From Roseiconus lacunae (GTDB lineage Bacteria > Planctomycetota > Planctomycetia > Pirellulales > Pirellulaceae): DNA of 64,000 bases. Where the stretch lies: positions 1,240,001 to 1,304,000 of the forward strand of contig NZ_VSZO01000001.1 of NCBI RefSeq assembly GCF_008312935.1, in the 5' to 3' direction. Positions within the stretch are counted from its first letter, which is position 1, and every line of letters starts with the position of its first letter. The notes below the pieces were generated by a model. The model had not been told where the DNA came from, made no database searches, and saw only the letters and a program-made list of their open reading frames with translations. Position numbers and translations under genes: made by a program. Shown in pieces: positions 1 to 7,952 of this stretch.

Positions 1-125
1 TTCCGAAGCCGATTGCCCAGTTGAAATTGGGAGGGCCAACTGCGGAAAAGGGGCGCGTCCTAGCGATGGATCTATCGATCTGGCAAGCAAATCGAAGGAG
101 GGTCCAAATCATTTGGTCAGGCAAA

Positions 126-410
126 TCATTCCGACGAGTTGGATTCTTTGTTCGAATCCTGCTCGCCTTCGAATTCACCGTCTGCGGAATGAGGCCGAGA
201 CGCTGCCTGTATTGTTCGGAATTCTTCTTCGCTGATGTCACCTTTCAAACGCATTTCTTCCAAGTTTAAAGGCCCGTCAGCGCTCGGATCCCAGTCCCCA
301 CTGGTGTAGTCGCGCAACCTTGCCACGAGGAAAAATGCGGCTACAGACAAGACGGTCATAATCAATAACGCAACACCAGCCTTCACTGCTGGATCACTCA
401 ACAATCCCAT
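126..410 (-). CDS. Small single-pass membrane protein with SHOCT-like C-terminus
   Basis: A 94-residue protein of unknown function. One hydrophobic segment (about residues 10-29) is followed by a charged region with Asp/Ser/Glu-rich tail. The stretch LEEMRLKGDISEEEFRTIQA near residues 50-69 resembles a SHOCT-type motif (L..L...G.I..EEF), a short C-terminal helix-turn-helix common on small bacterial membrane proteins. It is on the same strand as the isomerase-like, UbiA and thioredoxin-like genes but separated from them by about 190 bases, so cotranscription is uncertain. The ATG at 410 has no strong ribosome binding site. That it is a real gene is likely from its sensible composition; the function cannot be inferred. 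Confidence 0.7.
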   Translation of the reverse strand: MGLLSDPAVKAGVALLIMTVLSVAAFFLVARLRDYTSGDWDPSADGPLNLEEMRLKGDISEEEFRTIQAASRPHSADGEFEGEQDSNKESNSSE

Positions 411-512
411 TATTACCGCTCATCTCTAACACGCTCTTGGGACACCTGCCGGCTACACCGAGAACACTGCATGATACGAGTGTCCAGCCGGGGTGGTCCA
501 GCAATTTCGCTT

Positions 513-541
513 GCGTGAAACACTTTTTTCGGGTTTCACGC
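513..541. repeat. 9-bp perfect inverted repeat downstream of the TIM-barrel gene
   Basis: GCGTGAAAC (513-521) pairs perfectly with GTTTCACGC (533-541) around an 11-base loop that contains a run of six T. It lies about 60 bases past the stop of the minus-strand gene ending at 601. There is no T-tract after the stem on either strand, so it is not a textbook intrinsic terminator. It may still act as an RNA 3' end or processing structure; this is inference. Confidence 0.45.
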
Positions 542-600
542 CAATTTCGTCAACATCGATTTTGCCCCCAAAGCAATCCCCCGGACCGGAATGTCCAAAT

Positions 601-1428
601 TCACCCGCGATGATCATTCACGACAGTGATCGCTTGTCTGGCTAAGTCTAGCCCACGACGGCCCTGCCCGAAGGCTCGAAAAATTACTGGGCCCGTAAAT
701 CCGCTCTGCGTCATCACCTGCCAAACCCGCCCCATATCGATATCGCCACGACCAAATGGCAGGTCTCCGCCGCATTCCAAATCCGGCTCGCACAGGTAAA
801 CACAACTCAACCGGTGCTGCATCCTCGCCAAGCGGGCGCCGATCGGAAACTCGCCACCGACGACCATTTCGCCGACGTCGGCGGCCAATCGAAGTGACGT
901 GTCGCCTCCAATCCATTGCCCGAATCGTTCGAAATGGGCCACCGTGGCGATCGCGTGTTCAGTGACCGGACGAAGAGCCAGGTGAGTGCCAACGGCGGCG
1001 GCGCGTTCGGCCAGTGGCTGGACGGCGGCCGTCAATCGCTCCAGTGTCCGTTCACTTTGGCCGCAGCCCCGACCGCTCGAAAAAGTGATCGCGAGCGGGC
1101 TCATTTCGGCGGTTGCGTCGATCCAACGCAGCACCTTATCGCTCGCCAATCGCTGTTCGTCCGCGTCCCCACTGGCCAAACCAAAGCAGTCACACGAAAC
1201 CGGCCGATCGAAGAACGGCGCGTCCAAATCAACGACAATCCGAACCTCGTGTTCTTTGCAAAGCCCTGCGATTTCGGCGGTGCGTGTTTCAAACCAAGCC
1301 AGATCGATATCCCACGAGCCGCGTTTGGGACTGATCGCGATCGCCCCAAATCCCATCTCCGCGAGAATGGGAATCAAATCCACCGCGTCATGAAATTCAA
1401 GGCTGCTGCAGTGGAATCCGGGAATCAT
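601..1428 (-). CDS. Sugar phosphate isomerase/epimerase-like TIM-barrel protein
   Basis: A 275-residue soluble protein with the pattern of the xylose-isomerase-like TIM-barrel superfamily: N-terminal strand with a GFHCSS turn, helix with LAEMGFGAIAISP, later barrel strands with IVVDLDAP, HLALRPV, LRLAADVGEM, VYLCEPD and the C-terminal GDIDMGRVWQVMTQSGFTGPVIFRAF, which matches the typical G.id...i...L...gY.G.i..E segment. The usual metal-binding Glu of the last strand appears as Arg/Ala (IFRAF), so catalytic competence as an isomerase is doubtful. It starts 17 bases after the UbiA stop and is probably in the same operon. The substrate is unknown. Confidence 0.75.
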   Translation of the reverse strand: MIPGFHCSSLEFHDAVDLIPILAEMGFGAIAISPKRGSWDIDLAWFETRTAEIAGLCKEHEVRIVVDLDAPFFDRPVSCDCFGLASGDADEQRLASDKVLRWIDATAEMSPLAITFSSGRGCGQSERTLERLTAAVQPLAERAAAVGTHLALRPVTEHAIATVAHFERFGQWIGGDTSLRLAADVGEMVVGGEFPIGARLARMQHRLSCVYLCEPDLECGGDLPFGRGDIDMGRVWQVMTQSGFTGPVIFRAFGQGRRGLDLARQAITVVNDHRG

Positions 1429-1445
1429 CGTTTCGGCGTGATCGA

Positions 1446-2441
1446 TCAGGTGACCTGGAGTTTTTTGGAAAGCAGAATGGCCGGGGCGACCAAGGCGAAA
1501 ACCGCAAGGCCTGCGTTGGGGCCGGCGCCGAGAAACGCAAAGGCCGCCGCGAATGGAATGATCGTCAGCAGCGCCGCTCGGATGGTCAGCCCGATCGCTT
1601 TAGGCGTCGGGTTTAACTGCAACCGAGCCGCTCGGACGATCACCGGAACCCCGATCATCACGATCAAGAAGACAAACTGTCCGGTCGGACGTACGGCTAA
1701 ATGGAGTTGTTGTTCCGCCGTGGCCAGTCCGGGCGCAAACGCCAACATGACAATTCCGATCAGCATCAGTACGAATCCGGTCCGACGATTGGTCGGGTCG
1801 CCCCCGGTCGCTTCGTCTCGCGCCAGCGTCGTGATTCCCATCACGTAGACCCCAAACCCCAGCGCGATAGACCAAACGAAACGCGGAATCTCGGGTAGTC
1901 CGTCGACCATTGGAAGCGCGGCCGACGCACCCAACATGAAACTCAAGAAACGACAGCTTCCCATCGCCGCCGGGGCGAACGGAGTCGCTTTAAGTGGTCC
2001 GTCATAAGCGACCACCATCGACGCAAGCGCCACGGCAACAACTGCGGGAAACCATGTCGAAGGTAAACCGCCGGCGGCATCGGCGGGCCCTGCCGTTACA
2101 TAACCGCTGGCCGCCGCCGCCAGAACGCCGATGATCAGCAGGATCCAGCCGGCACGCTTGGCCGCAAACAAGGAAACGGCACCACTGGGAATCGGCCGGC
2201 CCGGACGTTCATGTCGATCCTTGTCGACATCAAACACATCATTGAGCACCATCCCCGCCCAGTACAACGCGACGCCTGCGACAAGGACTGTCAACAAACG
2301 AAGCGGTGCCACCGGGCCGCCCGCGACCAACAGGTAGGCCGCACTTACGTCTGCCAAGACGGTGAACACCGTTGGCAAACGAATCAATTGCAGCCAGGGT
2401 AGCAGGGATCCGGTGGGGTGTGTCGTAGCCGATTCTGACAT
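1446..2441 (-). CDS. UbiA-family prenyltransferase
   Basis: Polytopic membrane enzyme of the UbiA superfamily, which attaches polyprenyl chains to aromatic or other acceptors. The first Asp-rich motif is clear: NDVFDVDKDRHERPGRPIPSG (NDxxDxxxD, then the RPIPSG signature). The second half carries YDGPLK and LARDEATGGD in the place of the second Asp motif. About eight or nine hydrophobic segments are visible. An upstream in-frame ATG at 2492 would run into the preceding gene; the ATG at 2441 (MSESATTHPTG), 7 bases after the stop of the thioredoxin-like gene, is preferred and gives 331 residues. It is probably cotranscribed with both neighbours. The acceptor is not identifiable; quinone, heme-O and EboC-like roles are all possible within the superfamily. 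Confidence 0.85.
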   Translation of the reverse strand: MSESATTHPTGSLLPWLQLIRLPTVFTVLADVSAAYLLVAGGPVAPLRLLTVLVAGVALYWAGMVLNDVFDVDKDRHERPGRPIPSGAVSLFAAKRAGWILLIIGVLAAAASGYVTAGPADAAGGLPSTWFPAVVAVALASMVVAYDGPLKATPFAPAAMGSCRFLSFMLGASAALPMVDGLPEIPRFVWSIALGFGVYVMGITTLARDEATGGDPTNRRTGFVLMLIGIVMLAFAPGLATAEQQLHLAVRPTGQFVFLIVMIGVPVIVRAARLQLNPTPKAIGLTIRAALLTIIPFAAAFAFLGAGPNAGLAVFALVAPAILLSKKLQVT

Positions 2442-2448
2442 GCGTTGA

Positions 2449-3591
2449 TTATTCTTCGCTGGGCGTATCTTCGTTGGACTTGTCGTCGTCACCTTCGAGC
2501 ATGCCTTTTAGCTCATCGAGCAGCAACTGCAAGCGACGTTTCTGAGTACTCGAGAGTTCGTCGCCGACTTCGATGGCCTTTTCCTGTGCGGCAACGGCAG
2601 ACTTATAGTCTTTTTTCAACGCATAGAATCGGGCGATCGCTTCGTGAAGGGCGACCTTATTTTCGCTGCCTTCGATCGTTTCAACTTCGGTCTTCAAGGC
2701 CGTCAGCACGTCGTCGACAAGCGGTCCCAAGTCACCATCGTTTTGGCTGATGCCATAAAGTTGCATCGAAAAACGATAGACGGCCGGCCCGTTACCTTTG
2801 AGTTCCTTCAGTTGTTCGCGGTAATGCTTGAAATCTTCTTCGCCCGCGATACCGGTTAGCAAACGGAACTGGTAACGGATGTTCGTCCAACGCTCCTTGA
2901 ATTCTTCATTGGTCGTTTCGCTGATTTGCGTTTCCAGCATCTTGCCCGCTTCTTCGACGTTGCCTCGCCCGGCCAACTGGGCGAATTTTTGAAGTGCTTC
3001 TTGGAACTGTTCTTCTTGCAGGCGTTCTTGCTTGAAGGCTTCGCGATCCCAGGAGTCATCGATCACTTGTGCCAACGGTTCGTCGAGTTCCATCGGGTGC
3101 CCGATCCATTCGATGACGCCAGACTTGCCGACGATGAAGGCGGCGGGGATACCGTTTTGGCCCGCAGCCAACATGTAATCACGGTGTGAGGATCCGTCGG
3201 GGTCGCTGGTCAGCGTGTACGGCGCGGTGACTTCGGCAAACGATTGTTCTTTGCCCGGGTAGGGTTCTTGCAATTTCTCGGTGATCGTTTCTCGGTCTTC
3301 GTCGCTGATGCTGACGATGTGAACGTTATCGGGACGATGCTTCTGTTGCAGTTCTGCGAGGTGCGGCATGCTGGCAACGCAAGGTGGACACCAAGTCGCC
3401 CAGAACTCGACCACATACACATTGTCTTTTTTGAACTTGGTGACTTTGGCATCGCTCTCGTCAAAGTAATGGGCGATATCCAGGGCGGGGGCTTTCGAGC
3501 CGACGTCGAGGTCAGCTTCGGCTTGAGCAGGACGCACCGTGATCGCGGCGGTCACGGCACAACAGAGAGCGGCGAGGGCAAAGCGTTTCAT
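2449..3591 (-). CDS. Exported TlpA/ResA-like thioredoxin-fold protein
   Basis: A 380-residue protein with a signal peptide (about residues 1-24, ending AQA) followed by a TlpA/AhpC-type thioredoxin domain. VEFWATWCPPCVASMPHLAE contains the redox pair Cys68-Cys71 in a WCPPC motif, and FIVGKSGVIEWIGHP gives the cis-Pro-region strand. After about residue 195 comes an all-helical TPR-like region of about 170 residues and an acidic tail. Such proteins reduce or monitor thiols outside the cytoplasmic membrane; the long helical C-terminal extension is common in planctomycete versions. First gene of the probable operon with UbiA and the TIM-barrel gene. Confidence 0.85.
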   Translation of the reverse strand: MKRFALAALCCAVTAAITVRPAQAEADLDVGSKAPALDIAHYFDESDAKVTKFKKDNVYVVEFWATWCPPCVASMPHLAELQQKHRPDNVHIVSISDEDRETITEKLQEPYPGKEQSFAEVTAPYTLTSDPDGSSHRDYMLAAGQNGIPAAFIVGKSGVIEWIGHPMELDEPLAQVIDDSWDREAFKQERLQEEQFQEALQKFAQLAGRGNVEEAGKMLETQISETTNEEFKERWTNIRYQFRLLTGIAGEEDFKHYREQLKELKGNGPAVYRFSMQLYGISQNDGDLGPLVDDVLTALKTEVETIEGSENKVALHEAIARFYALKKDYKSAVAAQEKAIEVGDELSSTQKRRLQLLLDELKGMLEGDDDKSNEDTPSEE

Positions 3592-4165
3592 CGAATAGAA
3601 CTCAAATTGAGTGTGTTGTTGGGACGGAAGCCTGATCGATACCGACCGATCATGGCGTTGGTTGTCGTCGTTATCAATCGTCTGTGAACTGGTATTCTAA
3701 AGCGATGAACACCGATCGGCAGCGCGGCTCGGTGTCGAATGATCGCGGCGACGGTCCAGGAACGTCTTCTCGCCGACCAGCACTAGGCCGTTCGGGGCAA
3801 TGCGTTTACCGCTCCGGAAGTCACGGTTGCCAGAATCACAAATGCCAGCATCGCTGCGTCAAGACTGACGCATTGTATTCGGGATGGCCAACCGAGTCTC
3901 TAAGCCGTCGCCCGTGCCCCCCCGATTGCGAGTTCATCACGAGAGTACTTCGTGACGAGACATCGCAAAACGGTCGTTTCGATCGGAACTATCCGCCGCC
4001 GGCGGGGTTCATTTGCGCGAGCCCGGCCAAGAGATTTTGGATGTGGATCTAAACGTCCGAACCGATTTCGCTCGATAGCATCGTGTCGGCTCGCGTCCGA
4101 CAGCGCCACTAGACCGTCGGCTACCGCCCCAAGCGACTTGTCTTCTTAACGACTCGGGAGTCTGA
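3592..4165. other. Intergenic region without recognised gene
   Basis: About 570 bases between two divergently transcribed genes. Open frames here give low-complexity, Arg/Pro/Cys-rich translations without domains and look like chance frames. I see no repeat of the dispersed family, no tRNA-like fold and no clear terminator. It should hold promoters for both flanking genes. A GGGAG stretch at about 4156-4160 is a plausible ribosome binding site for the plus-strand gene starting at 4166. Confidence 0.5.
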
Positions 4166-5584
4166 ATGATGAACGCCTTTTCTTTTCGCCCTCGATTTGC
4201 CACCGTGCCCAGTTGCCGCCGCTTGCTTACCCTGGGGCTAGCCGCGGCGAGTTGTGTTGGATCCGCGTTTGCTCCGGTGGGAGTCACGCCACTTCGAAGT
4301 GCTGCCGCTGACGACTGGAATCGCTTTTTAGGCCCCGGTGGCGGATCGGTCAGCCAAGAATCGGTTGAGATTGTTGACCGATGGGGTGATTCCGAGAACT
4401 TGCTATGGAAGAAAAAACTTCCTGGATTGGGGGTGTCGAGTCCGATCATCGTCGATGGCAAGGTCTTTGTGACGAGCTATTCCGGCTACGGCACCGGCGG
4501 AGAGGATGAGTCGATGGATGATCTTAAACGTCACCTGACTTGCCTGGATGCGCAGACCGGCGAGGAACGTTGGGGCAAAACAATCGACGCCGTCTTGCCG
4601 GAAGATCCCTTCAGTCCGCCAGGCGTCACATCGCACGGGTACGCAAGCCACACGCCCGTCAGTGATGGAGAGTTCGTGTTCGTGTTCCTGGGGAAAACCG
4701 GAGTCATCGCGTACGACTTTGAAGGCAACGAGAAGTGGCGGCAAAGTGTAGGGACGGGAAGTGGCCGCGCTCGTTGGGGGTCAGCCGCGAGTCCGATCTT
4801 GTACCAGTCCGATCAGATGAACTTGCTGATCGTGACCGCGGCGGAAGAAAGCGAATCGCTGGTCGCGTTTGATACCAAGACAGGCAAGCAAGTTTGGAAA
4901 TCGGAAGCGGCAAGCCTATCGGGTACCTGGAGCACGCCCAATTTGGTGGAGCTCGACGATCGGACTGATCTAGTGCTGACCGTTCCCGGTGAGATTTGGG
5001 GGATGAATCCCGAAACCGGAAAGTTGCGTTGGTATTCACGCGGTTCGGGAGATGGAACGACGTCGTCGAGTCCGCTTGTGGTCGACGATGTCGTTTATGC
5101 GATCGGTGGTCGAGGCGGTGAGACCATCGCGGTTCGTGCCGGTGGCAAAGGAGACGTCAACGAATCTCACATTGTTTGGGAGGCGGGAATTTCAGGGCGA
5201 TTCTCAACCCCGATCGCTTATCAAGGCCATTTGTACGTTTATACCGATGGACGCATTTCCGCGTATGACCTTCAGACCGGTGAACGTGTCGGCCAGTCTC
5301 GTTTGCCGAGCAGCGATTCGGACCGCCGCAGCGGGTCCGGCGCCAGCCCCCAACGTGGTCGTTTCGGCAACATTGATTACTCCACCCCCGTCATTGCCGA
5401 TGGGAAACTAATTGTCCCCACCAACAAGGGACAGTTCCATGTGATCACCGCCACTCCGGAGTTGGACGTGATCGCCACAAATCAGTTAACCGATGACACG
5501 GGGTTTGCCTCATCACCGGCGGTTAGCGAAGGACGTTTGTACCTGCGCAGCGGCGGTACGGTTTACTGCGTCGGCAAGCAGTGA
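4166..5584 (+). CDS. Exported PQQ-like beta-propeller protein
   Basis: A 472-residue exported protein with a long signal peptide (hydrophobic core RLLTLGLAAASCVGSAFA, residues about 19-36). The mature part consists of repeated propeller blades: SPIIVDGKVFVTSY, LDAQTGEERW, VAFDTKTGKQVWKS, MNPETGKLRWYS, AYDLQTGERV and SPAVSEGRLYLRSGGTVYCVG, the classic PQQ-enzyme/BamB repeat with a G..W dock. No methanol-dehydrogenase catalytic Asp/Ca2+ site is obvious, so this is likely a structural or assembly propeller rather than a quinoprotein enzyme. Two adjacent ATG codons (4166 and 4169) are possible starts. Monocistronic as far as can be seen. The family is heavily expanded in Planctomycetes. Confidence 0.9.
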   Translation: MMNAFSFRPRFATVPSCRRLLTLGLAAASCVGSAFAPVGVTPLRSAAADDWNRFLGPGGGSVSQESVEIVDRWGDSENLLWKKKLPGLGVSSPIIVDGKVFVTSYSGYGTGGEDESMDDLKRHLTCLDAQTGEERWGKTIDAVLPEDPFSPPGVTSHGYASHTPVSDGEFVFVFLGKTGVIAYDFEGNEKWRQSVGTGSGRARWGSAASPILYQSDQMNLLIVTAAEESESLVAFDTKTGKQVWKSEAASLSGTWSTPNLVELDDRTDLVLTVPGEIWGMNPETGKLRWYSRGSGDGTTSSSPLVVDDVVYAIGGRGGETIAVRAGGKGDVNESHIVWEAGISGRFSTPIAYQGHLYVYTDGRISAYDLQTGERVGQSRLPSSDSDRRSGSGASPQRGRFGNIDYSTPVIADGKLIVPTNKGQFHVITATPELDVIATNQLTDDTGFASSPAVSEGRLYLRSGGTVYCVGKQ

Positions 5585-5767
5585 TACCGACCGGGGAATG
5601 AGCAACGTTTAGTACACGATCGCGATGAACCGGGCGGCTGTCCCACTTCGTCGCTGCCGATAAATCATGGTTTTACGATACAGTTTGTAGAAACTGGCAA
5701 TTATCGTTTGCGTCGATCGGCGATAGAATAACTCATTCGTCGTTTTGCAAATCAGATCATCGCAATC

Positions 5768-6364
5768 ATGCCATTGCTCTCCCGCCTGTACGCCCGAACC
5801 GTTTTCTTTCCCACACTCTGCTGGAACTATCTTCTCGCAAGGGTGCTCCCGTTCCGCCGCTGGTGGGACCGCATTGACGAGCATGTCATTGTCGGCGCCT
5901 ACCCATTTTCCGGAGACGTCGCAGGGTTGCGCGGGGAAGGCGTTCGTGCCGTCGTCAATACCTGCGAAGAGTATTGCGGCCCGACGGCGGAATATCACAA
6001 ACACGGGATCGAGCAGCTCCATATCCCCACGACCGACTTCACGCATCCGAAACTAGAAGACGTCGAGGCGGCGGTTGAGTTTATCCAGAAGTACAAGCTG
6101 CAAAACGACACGGTCTACATTCACTGCAAAGCGGGACGCGCCCGCAGCGCGACCGTCGCGGTGTGCTGGTTGATCAAGTACCGAGACATGACTCCCCAAG
6201 AAGCGCAAGCTCATCTGTTGGCAGTCCGTCCGCATAGCAACCCGCGAATTGCCGAACGACCCGTCGTCCGGCAATTCCAAGCCTCGCTTCGTACCGAAGA
6301 GAGCAACTCGGGACTGTTTCCTTCGATCGAGGAAGAACCGCTCAGCACCAGCGGCAGCGAGTAA
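5768..6364 (+). CDS. PTPMT1-like dual-specificity phosphatase
   Basis: A 198-residue phosphatase of the dual-specificity type. The P-loop HCKAGRARS (catalytic Cys120, Arg126) matches the CX5R signature, and the following SATVAVCWLIKYRDMTPQEA and LAVRPHSNPR segments resemble eukaryotic mitochondrial PTPMT1, which dephosphorylates phosphatidylglycerophosphate. TTDFTHP (Asp90) is a candidate general acid. Residues 10-30 are hydrophobic and may anchor the protein to the membrane, which fits a lipid substrate. A PTPMT1-type enzyme is known from Rhodopirellula baltica, so a role in cardiolipin/phosphatidylglycerol synthesis is a reasonable inference. The neighbours give no further support. Confidence 0.85.
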   Translation: MPLLSRLYARTVFFPTLCWNYLLARVLPFRRWWDRIDEHVIVGAYPFSGDVAGLRGEGVRAVVNTCEEYCGPTAEYHKHGIEQLHIPTTDFTHPKLEDVEAAVEFIQKYKLQNDTVYIHCKAGRARSATVAVCWLIKYRDMTPQEAQAHLLAVRPHSNPRIAERPVVRQFQASLRTEESNSGLFPSIEEEPLSTSGSE

Positions 6365-6540
6365 GGTTCCGATAGGATCACCGCAGCGAACGGGACAACG
6401 GCGGCCATCGCGGATCGGAAAGGCGGCGGAGATGAATTACGGCGCACGCCTCCGTAGACTGCCGGTGGGGGAGACGATACCCTGCGGGTGAGGTCCGATC
6501 GGGTGTCGGATCAATTTGCCTTTCTATTGGAACCGCCAAG

Positions 6541-7707
6541 ATGGACCGCTCGGATAACGACGTGGCTGTGCGGACCACGCTGACCCCTCGGCAGGAGTCG
6601 GCCCCGCCAGCGGAATTGTTTCAAACGTTGCGGTTATCGATGTTGCCAGGCATCGGTCCACGAACCTTGCGTTTGTTGCTAGAACGCTTCGGAACACCCG
6701 CCGATGTCCTCGCCGCCTCGGGAGAACAATTGGCCACGGTGACCGGCGTGGGGCCGAAACTGATTCATCGGATCCGGACCGCCGATCATCACGTCGACGC
6801 GGCAAGGATTTTGGCTTGGTGTCAAAAACACGACGTCGATTTGCTGCTCGAAGCATCAGGAGCTTACCCGGCTTCGTTGCGTGATCTTCATGACGCGCCT
6901 CCCTTGTTGTTTTCGCGCGGCACGATCGAGTCGGCCGATCAGTTAGCCGTCGCGATTGTCGGGACACGTCATGCGACCAGCTACGGTACCCGCCAAGCGG
7001 ATCGATTGGCATATGGATTGGCGAAGGCAGGTGTCACTGTCGTCTCGGGGCTAGCCCGAGGGATCGATGCGGCCGCACACGAAGGAGCTTTGTCTGCCGG
7101 CGGCAGGACTATCGCGGTGCTTGGAGGTGGACTGGGACAGATTTATCCTGCCGAACACGTCGGATTAGCCGATGCGATCGCGGCCGACGGAGCCGTGGTC
7201 AGCGAGTATCGCCCCGACGCCAAACCACGCGGGGGCATGTTCCCACAACGCAATCGATTGATCGCAGCGATGTCCTTGGCCACACTGGTGATCGAGGCGC
7301 CCGATCGCAGTGGCGCGCTAATCACCGCGCGGCTAGCTGGCGAGATCGGACGCGATGTCCTAGCACTTCCCGGACCGGTGACGAGTCGCGCTTCACGAGG
7401 CGTTAACCAATTGATCCGCGAAGGCGCGACCTTGGTACAAACGGTTGACGATATTCTGGAGGCGATCGGGCCAATGGGGCGCGGCATCGTGACCGAAGAT
7501 GACCGGCAGGTGCGCAATCCCGCAGAGCTAAAGTTGAACGACTTGGAGCGTCAAGTCCTCGACGCGATCGAATCGGCGAGCACACCGATCGACCAAGTGA
7601 TCGCTTCGAGCGGGCTGGCCGCTCACCAAGTGATGGCGACCATCAGCGTTCTAGAGATGCGAAAATTGATCCGCCGAATCAGCGGTCAGTACGTTTCAAG
7701 GATCTGA
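6541..7707 (+). CDS. dprA: DNA-processing protein DprA
   Basis: A 388-residue DprA/Smf protein, which loads RecA on incoming single-stranded DNA during natural transformation. An N-terminal helix-hairpin-helix region is visible (MLPGIGPRTLRLLLERFG and TVTGVGPKLIHRIR). The Rossmann-like core contains VAIVGTRHATSYGTRQADRLA, VVSGLARGIDAAAHEGAL, GRTIAVLGGGL, IYPAEH and FPQRNRLIAAMS, all signature segments, and the C-terminus (about 325-388) is the winged-helix DprA domain. Length is normal. It is convergent with the kinase-like gene to the right, and the intervening 245 bases carry a strong hairpin. Confidence 0.97.
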   Translation: MDRSDNDVAVRTTLTPRQESAPPAELFQTLRLSMLPGIGPRTLRLLLERFGTPADVLAASGEQLATVTGVGPKLIHRIRTADHHVDAARILAWCQKHDVDLLLEASGAYPASLRDLHDAPPLLFSRGTIESADQLAVAIVGTRHATSYGTRQADRLAYGLAKAGVTVVSGLARGIDAAAHEGALSAGGRTIAVLGGGLGQIYPAEHVGLADAIAADGAVVSEYRPDAKPRGGMFPQRNRLIAAMSLATLVIEAPDRSGALITARLAGEIGRDVLALPGPVTSRASRGVNQLIREGATLVQTVDDILEAIGPMGRGIVTEDDRQVRNPAELKLNDLERQVLDAIESASTPIDQVIASSGLAAHQVMATISVLEMRKLIRRISGQYVSRI

Positions 7708-7854
7708 ACGCGTTGCACCTGTGAATGTTGAGGAGCTTATCCCGTGGACTAGGCACCAAACATCCATAGGACGGTCCCGACTTCCTGTTCGGTTTCCAGC
7801 GTTTCGGTTTGGCGAAACGAGCATACCCGACGAGACGATGCATAGCGTTTACGG

Positions 7855-7893
7855 CTCGGAGATCCGAACGACAATGTCGTTCAGCTCTCCGAG
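7855..7893. repeat. Two-step hairpin in the dprA 3' intergenic region
   Basis: CTCGGAGA (7855-7862) pairs with TCTCCGAG (7886-7893), and inside it GAACGAC (7866-7872) pairs with GTCGTTC (7876-7882), leaving a 3-base loop and a symmetric 3x3 internal loop. The structure sits between convergent genes (dprA ending at 7707 and the minus-strand gene ending at 7953). No T-tract follows on either strand. Nearby, GCGTTGCA recurs at about 7710, 7902 and 7916, suggesting the hairpin belongs to a larger dispersed repeat (REP-like). It could serve as a bidirectional transcript end. Confidence 0.6.
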
Positions 7894-7952
7894 CTGACAA
7901 CGCGTTGCATTCAAGGCGTTGCACTCAAGATATTTTCAACCGAGGCAATGCA

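Noticed and set aside
601-3591. Possible ebo-type cluster (UbiA plus TIM barrel)
   Set aside because: The TIM-barrel protein is shorter than EboE, and EboA, EboB and EboD-like genes are not adjacent.
3684-4052. Open frame of 122 codons in the 3.6-4.2 kb gap
   Set aside because: Translation is rich in Ser, Arg, Cys and Pro with no domain-like pattern and overlaps opposite-strand chance frames; looks random.
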